From NCBI GenBank assembly GCA_900617975.1, contig UZAE01013888.1:6587-18233 (forward strand): a DNA stretch of 11,647 nucleotides, in the 5' to 3' direction. The stretch comes from Rodentolepis nana (lineage: Eukaryota; Platyhelminthes; Cestoda; Cyclophyllidea; Hymenolepididae). Each line of letters begins with the position of its first letter. Position 1 is the first letter of the stretch. The position numbers and the translations under genes were made by a program. Shown here in pieces: positions 1 to 8,898 of the stretch. The notes beneath the pieces were generated by a model. The model had not been told where the DNA came from, did no database searches, and saw only the letters and a program-made list of their open reading frames with translations.

Positions 1-257
1 GACCAAAGATAGTTCCACCTTAGCGGCTATGTGAACTCTGATGGATCTCCACATGACTCAAAAATAGGCTTTTGGTATGTAGTTTTAGCGGAGTGGATAG
101 CAGGAACAATTCTCTTTAATGATAGCGATCAATCTACAACCAGCAACGACAAAGCCCAGACGCACTGTTCAATAGGGAAATTAAACTGTAAGAGTCTAAT
201 AATATGCATCAGTATAGTTTTTACGAGCCAATGGGCGTATTTTATACCATTTTTTAA

Positions 258-452
258 AGGAATGCCGACACGAAATATTAGATATGGACGATGGGATAAA
301 TGAGGAAAATACCTGTTCAAGACGAGCTTGTAGAAGTTTAGCATCCACCTCACCAGAGAAAGATGTATCGTTTTATAGCATTTTTCTTATAGGAATTCCG
401 AAATTTCCTTGAATATTGACGTATAAGAAATATTAGACATGGACAATGAGAC
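258..452 (+). repeat. Diverged short direct repeat
   Basis: A 26-base unit at 272-297 recurs at 427-452 with 22 of 26 positions equal (core GAAATATTAGAYATGGAC). An AGGAATKCCGA motif precedes each unit, at 258 and 391, but at different spacing, so indels have occurred. Together with the exon-3 fragment between them, this shows repeated local duplication in the region. Confidence 0.55.
300..372 (-). pseudogene. Partial duplicate of O-GlcNAcase exon 3 (its 3' end)
   Basis: Positions 300-372 match 784-856 at a fixed offset of 484 bases with only a handful of mismatches. On the minus strand, 372-313 reads in the same frame as the end of the real exon (NDTSFSGEVDAKLLQARLEQ against NDISFSDEADAKALQARLEQ) and is followed by the same GTATTTTCCTCA sequence. 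The copy has no acceptor or exon start and covers only the last 20 codons, so it is a fragment and not a usable exon. The amino acid changes (D to G, A to V, A to L) suggest it is old or unconstrained. Confidence 0.8.
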
Positions 453-699
453 AATAATACACTGGCTAATGGAACTTTACGGAAAAGTAAAAGAGACCAC
501 TGAAACGATCACAACAGTTTTAGAAGTTAAAATATTACTACTAATTTGGAATCAAAATAGGCCAGAAGGCATTTTAAATAAAGTGAACCACTTATTAGTT
601 CAAAAAGTACAAACAAGGGCTAAAAACTATGAAGACCAAATAGGCACCACAATTAAATCAGGATATAAGCTTCTTTCGACTGAAATTGGGTGGATATGA
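439..699 (+). CDS. Unrecognised 86-codon open frame
   Basis: I do not recognise this product. The frame starts at an ATG inside the repeated GACATGGAC motif and ends with TGA at 697-699. The predicted product is rich in Lys, Glu, Thr and Ile, has only one proline, and looks mostly helical, with no signal peptide or clear membrane segment. It runs antisense within the presumed O-GlcNAcase intron. An open frame of this length is not rare in AT-rich DNA, and no promoter, splice site or poly(A) signal could be tied to it. It may be a chance frame or a remnant exon. Confidence 0.22.
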   Translation: MDNETIIHWLMELYGKVKETTETITTVLEVKILLLIWNQNRPEGILNKVNHLLVQKVQTRAKNYEDQIGTTIKSGYKLLSTEIGWI

Positions 700-796
700 A
701 AATACACCATTTAAAATCTTAATAAAGCCGATATGGAGGACGTAGCCTGCAAATATCGAAAGTAAAAAACATACTCGAAATAGATGAGGAAAATAC

Positions 797-1331
797 CTGT
801 TCAAGACGAGCTTGTAGAGCTTTAGCATCCGCCTCATCAGAGAAAGATATATCGTTCCCAGGCGATATGGCAAAAATGAAACAGATATTATGATCCCTAG
901 CTGCAGCAATTAGCGATTTCATATTTTCGGCTTCTTTTTCATTGTAAGGTTGACGCCAAGAGAGGCGGTGCTTGGCTTCATCCTTGGGAGCGTAGAGATA
1001 AGCATTCAAACCCATCGATTGCATACTAAAGAAATCATTGGATCAGTTAAAATCGAGAGATTAAACAGTAATAATAAATCATCAATGATAAAAATATACT
1101 ACCGTTTGAATAACTCACGACGTTGAGAATACGTCCAGGGCCGGCCATAAAAGCCTAAAAAATAACAATGAAAACAAGATTCCAATGAACTTGTAAAACA
1201 TACAAATAGATAATAGTCATAATATAATTAGTAGAACACAAAGTAAATATTGATTTACCTTCAACAACTCCACAAAAAAAATCGGAGACTTCTGGCCTTT
1301 CTGGATTATCGGAGAAAAATAACCCTGACAT
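797..1331 (-). CDS. OGA: Protein O-GlcNAcase (GH84 hexosaminidase), N-terminal exons
   Basis: O-GlcNAcase removes O-linked N-acetylglucosamine from Ser/Thr of nuclear and cytoplasmic proteins. Three minus-strand exons are visible: 1331-1259 (73 bp), 1154-1103 (52 bp) and 1025-797 (229 bp), separated by GT-AG introns of 104 and 77 bp. Phases fit exactly and give 118 codons from ATG 1331. Family motifs are clear: FFCGVVEGFYGRPW across the first junction (the substrate-binding GFYG loop of GH84), GLNAYLYAPKDEAKHR (with the ligand-contacting Lys of human OGA), then AAARDHNICFIFAISPG. The start is chosen because only about 17 residues precede the conserved domain and upstream sequence is non-coding; human OGA has a longer disordered N-terminus. 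The exon ends LEQ before GTATTT. The catalytic Asp pair should follow within about 15 residues but is not seen, so the gene is partial or broken. Gene identity is secure; functionality is not. Confidence 0.88.
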
Positions 1332-2600
1332 GACTATTTAAAAATTAAGTACAAAATTTGTCTTAAGCAAATTTAATGGGAGTTCGTGACGCTCGATGAT
1401 TAAGCACTCGTTATTTGTCTAAACAAAATACAGGTAAACGCGAGTTTTATAGTGAATGCAGTTATTTAGAACGGTTTATAACATTATTTAATTTGAAATT
1501 AATTATTTTGAACAGTATTTCATTATTTAGTTTCTTTTCTTGACCAACCAGCCTTATAAAACAACTGGCATTTTTCATATTAACTCATTCACCTCTCTCA
1601 CCGGACTCAGTCATGTTGGACCAATTCAAGGAACTTCTTATAATGTCATTGTGGATCAAATTCTTTTCGGTTTGAAGTAATAAACATTAAGCATCCCACA
1701 ACTGGTACTTCATTACCAGCCTTCGCCAAGTATTCTCTAAGCAGTATGAGCTTTAAGTCACCCGGTTTCCCATTATTCTATTATAGAAGCTTTGCCAAAT
1801 TCAAAATAGCCCCATTTTCTTACTACACTAACTCGTTGAAAATTCGACAGGACTGAGAAAGGATTCTTAGTCCGTTCAAGTATAGATACGTGACGATGCT
1901 TCATAGTAGTGTCCAAATTTGGGAACGAGATAGCAATAAAAGCTCTTTACTTTTAGTTGTGCTCCTCCCCCCTCCCTCTAACACAATGAATTTTGACTGA
2001 TGTTATATCTCTTTAATCAAAGGATCCTGCCAGGGGCTGGTTTGGATAACTGAACTTGATTGAGGTTTGTCAATACTTGGCCAGAGCCTAATTATGTATT
2101 TTTCACTCCTAATATCAACCGTTACCCAACAAAATATAGGTGTATGAGTTGTGCAAAGGCTCATTCAAAGAGCGCTTTCATGCATATCTAAAAATTGTGG
2201 TCAAAGTGCGCTGAGTGGGTGTTCTTATTGAGCTTCGATAATTTCCGAATATACAAAGTATTTTTATATCAAGCATCGATAAACTGTCTATTTGGCAATT
2301 CGATCACTATTACTTAAACTTCTTTAAATTTAAATCCAGAAAAAACAATCATTCAAAAATGTCTAATGCTTGTCAAGTAATTAGGACCAATGTGTCCATT
2401 TTCAACTAGTTCTTTATAATTAGAAGATTCTTTAAATCTGGTTTTCTACAGCTATAATGGTGTGATCTGTGTCGTTTAGATACCCAGTAATCGTAACAAT
2501 TACAGTGATTTTTTCCTTAGCGGAAAGTTAAAAACATTGGAATTGTGACAGCAGCAAATGGTCGTCATGTCTAGTTCTTTGAAATCTTGATACGTATATC
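1332..2600. other. Intergenic region between head-to-head genes
   Basis: No coding region or RNA gene was recognised. The stretch separates the minus-strand O-GlcNAcase start from the plus-strand helicase pseudogene, so it probably held both promoters. It includes a pyrimidine-rich tract with C6 at 1967-1972 and otherwise AT-rich single-copy-looking sequence. Confidence 0.6.
1445..1452 (-). promoter_or_regulatory. TATA-like box upstream of O-GlcNAcase
   Basis: On the minus strand this reads CTATAAAA, about 115 bp upstream of the ATG at 1331. That spacing would suit a short 5' UTR. The call rests on sequence resemblance and position only, and such motifs are common in AT-rich DNA. Confidence 0.3.
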
Positions 2601-2609
2601 TTAAAAGAT

Positions 2610-2617
2610 ATATATAA
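2610..2617 (+). promoter_or_regulatory. TATA-like box of the helicase pseudogene
   Basis: ATATATAA followed by GAGAG lies about 180 bp upstream of a strong donor site at 2795. Its position fits a relic core promoter for the plus-strand helicase copy. It is a weak call in AT-rich sequence. Confidence 0.3.
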
Positions 2618-2639
2618 GAGAGCATTTTTGAGATACTCC

Positions 2640-2794
2640 AAGTGCTTTAAACCATATTAACCAACATTTTTTTCCAACAATTAGCTATACTACACACATC
2701 TTTTTACAACAAATAAGCTGAGTATTCAATTAAAGTGACCGAGAGAATATCAATGAATTAACTTTTAACAATTAGCAAACGAATCATAACGAAG
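2640..2794 (+). other. Possible non-coding first exon of the helicase pseudogene
   Basis: The stretch ends in GAAG followed by GTAAGT at 2795-2800, a near-consensus 5' splice site. The only ATG near the end (ATGAATTAA) closes after two codons, so this would be 5' UTR. A matching acceptor TTTAATTTTAG ends at 3096, giving a 302-bp intron before the first recognisable helicase coding sequence. The 5' end is a guess from the TATA-like box. Confidence 0.35.
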
Positions 2795-3759
2795 GTAAGT
2801 TTTATTCACTTGCGTAATCTGCGATTACTAAATGCAAATAATAATAGCTAAATTGCTAAACATATTTAATTCATCTTTGATATGCAGTGTCCATAATTTC
2901 TCTTAATTTGTTATTACATAGAAAAGTTATGCTGCGCTAGTTTGTTTATTAAGGACATCAGTGAACTTGAAAAAAATTCGTTCGAAATAATCTTTTTATT
3001 AGTGCTACTTTAGGTTGCTCTTTCCGAAGTATGGGTGATGTTTCTCGGTCTCGTGTTAAATGAAATTTAATGCTGCCTTTTGTAATTTAATTTTAGGGAA
3101 GATAGGGAATCTACCGGGTCTAAGTTGGTACATATTGATTGGAGCCACTAGAATCTTGTGAAGTTGAGAAAATTCTATTATGAATGTGTTGCCGTTAACA
3201 ATCGAATCACAAAGGAAATTGAACAATGTTTGAAGAAAGCTGATATTACTTTTGATGGGGAAAATATCCCAAAACCCGTTTGGACTTTTATTGAGACTGG
3301 TTTTCCTCACAGCATATATGAAATAGTGGAAAAAAATAAGTGAAGAACTCAAACTCCCATTCAGTCTCTAGGTTGACCTTAGGCTCTTTTAGATTTAAAT
3401 ATTTTTTGGTATTGCAAAAACTGGTTCCGGAAAGACACCTATAGTTCCTGTCAAAGCTCGATATTCAATGGAGCCCCGTAATGGTTCAATTGCTCTTGTC
3501 ATCGTTACAACTAAAGAATTAGCCCAAAAAGTTGAATTCTTCCCTAAGCATTTTCGTTTAAACTGCATTTTCCGAGTTGCCTGCCTCCATAGCGGAGCTA
3601 GTAAACTGGGATAGGTGCGTGAGCTAAGATTTACTCCTGAGTTTGTTATAGCAACCCCTGGTAGATTACTGGATTTCTTGGAATCTGGTTATGTCCACCT
3701 TCGCCACACTACTTAGTTAGTTTTTGGTGAGCCCGGTAGGATGTCGGATATGGTTTTGA

Positions 3760-3960
<201 letters not shown>

Positions 3961-4095
3961 TAATACTTTTAGCGAACTTTGTTAAGACTCGTAAGAAAAC
4001 CGAAGTGTTGCTTCATCGATTAAAAGCTCGCTGTTTCGATGTTGCAGCTATGCATGGAAACATGCAACAATATGAATGCGGGGCTATTCTTGCAG

Positions 4096-5123
4096 GTAAG
4101 GCTCTTTTCTATTGAGGCATTTAGATTTAAAAAGGCTGTGGAATAAAGGCATTGGTAATAGAGTCTTAGGCAGCCTAGTTGGATACATTTCTATGCATAT
4201 TTAGGAGCACTTTTTCCATCACTTATCTTAACTAGAGTTGTCACATTATGGAGCCTTATAGGTTAGAAAGTAGAATTATGCTATTATTTTTAATTAACGA
4301 GACTTAACTATCGACTTTGGTCATTCCGTCCACTGGTGTGCACGGGTGGGCATTAAATTCGTAGCAACTTACCTCGGAGACGACCATATTAACCACCATC
4401 ACATCATGGAACTGGTTTATGCTCTTACTTTAATACTCTGGTTTAAAAGCAGGAAGACTAGTGCTTGATACAATTTGGAATCGTATACAAATGCATAAAT
4501 TATACAATATATATATATATATATCAGTTTTTGTTCAGGCTATATTGAAGACATATTGCTCATAGTTTGAAATTAAAGTAGGCCAGTGGTAGGTCGTTTC
4601 GGGCATATGATGTAGTATATTGTTGATGGTATTTAGACTTTGCTTTTAGGACTAAAACACAGTTTTGTTTCAGCTGTAAATTCTCTCAGATGTCTACTTC
4701 TACCTCACTTTAGTTTACTCATTATGTGGTTTAAAAGCATTTTCGGTTCGAATCTGTCGGATATCATCAAGCTCTACATTTATCACTTGAACTAAATGAT
4801 TGCTTTTTTAAGCTTCTACGAAGTTTTAACTATTAAAAGGTATTTGGTTAAAGAGAACAGCAGACGACTTTAGAAAGCAAGGTCCAAAATGGGTAATAAA
4901 GCCATGATATCACAAGTTAAAAGGCTTGAGAAATGATGAAATGCCGTTTAACTCCCAGATTCATGAATGGGATTATGTTGAGTTCGTTGATGGATTGATT
5001 TAGTTCCTTGGGTGGTCATATCCCAATCTTAGTTAAGAGTAGGCAGCTGATTGTAGGCAATGTTTAAATAATTTTTTTTTATTTACCCATAATCAACTAT
5101 TTATTATATGCCTCTTTCTCTAG
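4096..5123 (+). other. Retained intron of the helicase pseudogene
   Basis: The intron begins GTAAGG after CTTGCAG and ends with the pyrimidine-rich CCTCTTTCTCTAG. No gene was recognised inside. It contains an (AT)9 run, a GC-richer patch around 4315-4410, and a T tract near 5072. The donor is phase 1 but the acceptor needs phase 2, so a small exon (about five residues, where FRTGK-like sequence is expected) has been lost or not recognised. Confidence 0.65.
4507..4524. repeat. (AT)9 microsatellite
   Basis: Nine uninterrupted AT units lie within the helicase pseudogene intron. Confidence 0.9.
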
Positions 5124-5167
5124 ATTACCAACATTAGTGGCTTCGGATATAGCTACTAGAGGACATG

Positions 5168-5693
5168 GTAAGTTACTAAATTGACAAATAATAAAATATT
5201 GCACTTTATTGTGTTTTTATTTTCGAATATATCACTGCGATCATATTTTATAGAATACTTAACAGGTCATTCAAAGCGCCAAACCCCATGACTTTGTGTG
5301 GACTTCTTACGTGAGCCCACTGATGTATTGATTTTGGCCTCCTGTGATACTCATGAGGTATCGCGATGAATATTCCCACTTTTTCCTATTTCCCAAGCTG
5401 GGCAAATTCCTTTTCCGCTTTGTTATCGATCAAAGGGCTAGGTAGTGGCACAGAAGTGGTCTCCATCCCAATAACTGCTCTCCCATAGTGCATTCCCCGA
5501 GGCAGAATACAATTGATTCCACCCCGCGCCATCTCTGATCTGATTAAAGGGTTATCTGCCCTTCTTTGTAGTCTTTGGTGGGTCGGTGAAAAGTCTCAAA
5601 ACGTTTCCCTATTCAATTATGGAAAGCTACCTTATTTTCAACTGTGTCCTTATTTCTTTTTCTTATTTTACTCGCGATTTTCTTGTTTTGTAG
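5168..5693 (+). other. Retained intron of the helicase pseudogene with a GC-richer island
   Basis: The donor GTAAGT follows CATG and the acceptor TTGTTTTGTAG precedes ATATTACC. Joining them restores a GAT codon in the expected motif V context (TRGH-D-ITV), so the junction is credible. About 5265-5600 is visibly richer in G and C than the surrounding intron and may be an inserted old repeat. No coding frame or clean duplication of flanks was found for it. Confidence 0.7.
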
Positions 5694-5848
5694 ATATTAC
5701 CGTTATTCAATATATTGATAACTATGATTTCCCCCATCAAACTGAAGATTATGTTCATCAAATTAGGCGAACAGGTAGAAGTAACAGGACTATAACACAA
5801 CTAATACATTCTTTAATAAGTAATAGTAATGATATTACTAGTCAATGA

Positions 5849-6166
5849 AATGCTATCCCTCCGCATTTTGTATAAATATTATGATCTTACTATTAAAGCA
5901 GTGGTTGGTACAATTTAGCCTTTTTACTTGCCATGGGGAAGTGGGTTTATTGTATTGATAAGGTAATATATTAGATAGCGTTGTGTTACAAGAAATTACG
6001 AATTCCACAATTAAGGGTACTTAGAAATTTCAGTTAATAATGATCCTATCTTTAATGAAGACAATTAGACTACAATATGATTAAGAGAAGTCTTGCAATC
6101 ATCTGGATATCCAGGAGAAACCTACCCAAAAGTATTATACTTTCCCTTACAGTGGTTCGTAGTGGT
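5849..6166. other. Non-coding flank
   Basis: AT-rich sequence follows the helicase pseudogene. No feature was recognised; there is no AATAAA, only ATTAAA at 5892 as a weak poly(A)-like hexamer. Confidence 0.5.
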
Positions 6167-6181
6167 AATATTAGTTGGAAG
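6167..6181. repeat. Left target-site duplication of SINE-like copy 1
   Basis: AATATTAGTTGGAAG matches 6498-6512 (AATATTAGTTAGAAG) with one mismatch in 15, directly bounding the element. Confidence 0.8.
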
Positions 6182-6196
6182 GGGGGGGGGGGGGGG
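6181..6196 (+). repeat. G16 homopolymer at the head of SINE-like copy 1
   Basis: Sixteen G residues stand where the other two copies show only AGGGGTG. It looks like expansion of the element's own G4 head, or a sequencing/assembly length uncertainty. Confidence 0.9.
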
Positions 6197-6497
6197 TTGC
6201 GCGATAGATTTACCTTTACGTGGTGCACCCTGGGCGACGCATGCTCATACGACTGAAAAGTCTATAAACCGACAGGTGACTTTAAACTGCCATGACCCTA
6301 CTGTATTTCCTATTTCACCACTTTCACAGTACTCACCTCTCCTTTTTCCATGCCTTTGTGTTTGTCTCTTTTACATCTATGAATCAGCCTTCTGCTCCTC
6401 CGTTCGACTTTTGTGACTTTGATGTTCCTCCCTCTGTGAAGCCCAAAGTCAACCAAAGGGCTATTATTAACTATCACAAAGTCTGCCATTTGATATC
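6182..6497 (+). mobile_element. SINE-like retroposon, copy 1
   Basis: This is an approximately 316-bp non-coding element alignable along its full length with 6611-6916 and 8899-9222 on the other strand. Shared blocks are the head GCGATAGAYTTACC, then GTGGTGCACCCTGGGC and ACTCATACG, a pyrimidine-rich middle (TTTGTGTTTGTCTCTTTTACAT-like), and the end block TTTGATGTTCCTCC, TGTGAAGCCC, GTCAAC and TGCCATTTGATAT. It is bounded by a 15-bp duplication with one mismatch, as expected for target-primed insertion. The tail is very short compared with copy 3. Open frames within it are by-products of the pyrimidine-rich body. The family is not one I can name. Confidence 0.8.
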
Positions 6498-6512
6498 AAT
6501 ATTAGTTAGAAG
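6498..6512. repeat. Right target-site duplication of SINE-like copy 1
   Basis: This is the partner of 6167-6181, with 14 of 15 positions identical. The roughly 98 bases from 6513 to 6610 between copies 1 and 2 hold no recognised feature. Confidence 0.8.
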
Positions 6513-6610
6513 AGGTTCGTTGAATTGGGTTAAGTTGGCTCGAGTACTAACACTTTCCCAAGCATCAGACCCTTTACGCAGAGTTTTGTGAAATCGGTTC
6601 CTTGTTGATC

Positions 6611-6916
6611 TTATTTATTTCAAATGGCAGTCATTTTGATATTTATCATTAGCCTATTTGCTGACTTCGGGCTTCACAGAGAGAAGGAGGAACATCAAAA
6701 TGGCAAAATGTCGAGAGGGGGGACAGAATAATGATTTACAGATGTGAAAGAGACAGACAGATACAAATGCAAAGAAAAGACAAGGTGAATACTGTGGAAG
6801 TGGTCGAATATGACATACATTGGGGGTCATGGTAATTTGAAGAGAGAAGTCAACTGCCGTATGAGTATACGTTGCCCAGGATGCACCACGCGGAGGTAAG
6901 TCTATTGCACACCCCT
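6611..6916 (-). mobile_element. SINE-like retroposon, copy 2
   Basis: On the minus strand the head AGGGGTGTGCAATAGACTTACC ends at 6916, and the body follows copies 1 and 3 to TGCCATTTGAAATAAATAA near 6611. No target-site duplication was found by eye, so it is probably older or its ends have eroded. With copy 1 in the opposite orientation about 100-115 bp away it forms a large inverted repeat. A long minus-strand open frame (7034-6654) runs across it and should not be taken as a gene. Confidence 0.78.
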
Positions 6917-7473
6917 CATTTTTTGTTCTAGTAAAAGTGATCCTGTTAAGAATGCATGAGCATTGCTTTCTTTTCGACAAGAAATCACCCTCGGCTGGCT
7001 CTTTTGCATTTCTCCAGCTTTGATTTGTTACCATTCACGAAACCATATACAGTGTGCTAAGTGCAGAATTCTATAGTCACGTCGAGTTAAAAACAGCACT
7101 TTTGACTTGAAAAGTTGGATATTAAAATACCACAACTCCTCTTTTGAGTAGGAAGCCATTATTGGTTAGGGAAATTGGTCACTACACAGTTCTGAAATAC
7201 GTGGCTGACGGAGAGTGAAAATGAAAGATTATCAAATTATAATTAAATCTGCCTTGATATCAGTCTTTAACCAATAGTACATCGAGTTGCAAGTAATATA
7301 CGACTTAAAGCCTCTTCAACGCCATGTAAAGGTTTATCTTAGAACAAAGCTGTGGTAGGCCAATGTCATTTGAAGAGGTAGCTTGGCGTTTTTTTCTCTA
7401 TCTTACACGACTCTTCAATGTTGCAGTATTTCTAGGAGTTCTAGTTCTGCTGGTATGATAACTCCACTTTCTT

Positions 7474-7483
7474 CCCCCCCCCC
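7474..7483. repeat. C10 homopolymer
   Basis: Ten C residues are followed by TCC. It is one of several C/G homopolymer tracts in the window. Confidence 0.9.
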
Positions 7484-8235
7484 TCCAATCTCACAAAAAA
7501 ATTGCTTTCTGCAATTCACTCAGGCTCAGTGGAAGAAGTCATGACATTTTGACAGTTAATCAAATGTCGCTTCATAAACTTTTAACTTTTAACTGCCTCG
7601 AAGAAGTGTGAGATTTACCTGGACTACTTTTGCGAGTAAATGCGAATTAATTTGATTTAGATCAATCGGAAGTGTTGCTAATCATTTTAAAGTTGGAATA
7701 GATTAAAACACCAAGAATTTCATGGTTATAAGAATCGATGATCCCAATTACCGCCTTTTAAAGAGCGAATCTCCATCTCACGGGAGATCCAAACGAATAA
7801 CAGTGAAATATATATAGCAGCCAATTATATGAGAGAGTTTTCAGAAAAGGCAGGAGACTACAAATGACTCACGCTAGGCAAAATCAGACATGAGCAATGA
7901 CGCCTCTTATTTCGCCTCTTTCTCATAGACCCGACTGTCCATGGCTTTTTCCCTTCCTTGAAATTCCTTTTCCAACGCCTTTCTCCATGCACAATTACCC
8001 AAAAAAACTGCCAGCACCCAGCTAGTTTCAATGGCGAGCATCAGCTATAGGTGGGATATCAAATCCCGCTTGGGGTGGTTTCTAAATTGGGTTAAAACAA
8101 TTGGATGCCATTAAAAATCCATGAAACAGTGGTGGGCTAAAAGTCCCGTTATAAAGTTACAAATTAAATTTCATTTTCATGTGGTCTTAGTCCCCTTACC
8201 ACCCTACAAAATTCTTCCATGGTAGCTATGCTCAA

Positions 8236-8255
8236 CCCCCCCCCCTCCCCCCTCC
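8236..8255 (-). repeat. C-rich tract; G-rich on the minus strand
   Basis: C10-T-C6-T-C2 on plus, so the minus strand reads G2-A-G6-A-G10. The long G runs could support a G-quadruplex on the minus strand. No gene context gives it an obvious role. Confidence 0.7.
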
Positions 8256-8340
8256 TTATTTGTGTTAATTGACGGATTTGTTATTATGATAGGAGAGGTT
8301 GGAGCTAAGCGTTGCAAGTGATTAAGAAAGTAGCATATAT

Positions 8341-8647
8341 TAATCACCGTTCCGTGTCACTTTTGACCTCTAGTAATGAGTCGAGGCTAAACTAAGCACT
8401 GTTCATCATGTTACATTCACTTGGCCACTGTTTTTCCCCAACACCTTGTTAAGAACTAAAAGTACACAATGATTATCACTCAAATCAAAATGCTAATCAC
8501 CGTTCCGTGTCACTTCTGACCTCTAGTAATGAGTCGAGGCTAAACTAAGCACTGTTCATCATGTTACATTCACTTGGCCACTGTTTTTCCCCAACACCTT
8601 GTTAAGAACTAAAAGTACACAATGATTATCACTCAAATCAAAATGCT
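8341..8647. repeat. 153-bp tandem duplication, two copies
   Basis: Copy A is 8341-8493 and copy B is 8494-8647. They differ by one substitution (CACTTTTGACC against CACTTCTGACC) and one extra A near the end of copy B. Such near identity in otherwise decayed surroundings points to a very recent duplication or an assembly artefact. No recognised gene or known repeat lies inside. Confidence 0.95.
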
Positions 8648-8711
8648 AACGATTAGTATTATATTCAATATTCTACTTGGGAAAATTGAATCTTTCATTC
8701 TATGTATGCTG

Positions 8712-8775
8712 AATTCCCCCAAAATTCCTACGTGGGTATTGCTGGAAAGCTTCGTGAAAATCACCTGGGGGAATT
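8712..8775. repeat. Short inverted repeat
   Basis: AATTCCCCC at 8712-8720 is the exact reverse complement of GGGGGAATT at 8767-8775, with a 46-base loop. The 9-bp arms do not extend further, so it may be chance. Confidence 0.5.
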
Positions 8776-8886
8776 AGTGTTAAGTTAAAAGCACTCCTTG
8801 GCTGGAAAATAATGCAGTTTTAAAAGCGGCATACTCAAATCACCAGGGAGTTAGGATGTGGAAGTTGGTACTTTGCTAATAGAAAT

Positions 8887-8898
8887 TGCTACAAAACT
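8887..8898. repeat. Left target-site duplication of SINE-like copy 3
   Basis: TGCTACAAAACT is identical to 9223-9234 and directly bounds the element on its tail side. Confidence 0.88.

Larger units (their letters stand above)
1..796 (-). other. Presumed intron 3 of the O-GlcNAcase gene, or truncated gene end
   Basis: This stretch lies downstream of the last recognised O-GlcNAcase exon on the minus strand. I searched it for the next expected exon, which should encode the catalytic FDD motif, by looking for TCRTCRAA on the plus strand, and found none. It holds a partial copy of the upstream exon (300-372), a short internal duplication (258-297 against 391-452) and a plus-strand open frame (439-699). 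Either the gene continues beyond the left edge through a long intron, or it is broken here. Confidence 0.5.
6917..8340. other. Non-coding, unannotated stretch
   Basis: No gene, RNA or further SINE-like copy was recognised. The stretch holds two C-rich tracts (7474-7483 and 8236-8255) and a somewhat GC-richer patch about 7890-8080. The open frames are short and give no family resemblance. Confidence 0.5.

Noticed and set aside
3056..3352. 98-codon minus-strand open frame, and a similar one at 3709-3915
   Set aside because: Both are antisense shadows of the helicase coding blocks on the plus strand.
4735..4762. tRNA gene suggested by GGTTCGAATCT
   Set aside because: The flanking bases do not form a T-stem, and no acceptor stem, D-arm or anticodon arm could be placed around it.
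6093..6591. Two overlapping plus-strand open frames as genes
   Set aside because: Both are made mostly of SINE-like copy 1 and its G16 run, with no independent sign of coding.
6182..6916. The element as a DNA transposon (MITE) or a spliced-leader or TRIM unit
   Set aside because: There are no terminal inverted repeats or LTRs within a copy; duplications of different length and an A-rich tail fit target-primed insertion. No exon ending in ATG with an snRNA-like Sm site was seen.
6654..7034. 126-codon minus-strand open frame as a protein gene
   Set aside because: It lies across SINE-like copy 2 and follows the element's pyrimidine-rich body; similar but broken frames occur in the other copies, so it is repeat-derived.
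8341..8647. The 153-bp copies as LTRs of a small retroelement
   Set aside because: They are directly adjacent with no internal region, TG...CA ends or flanking target duplication.
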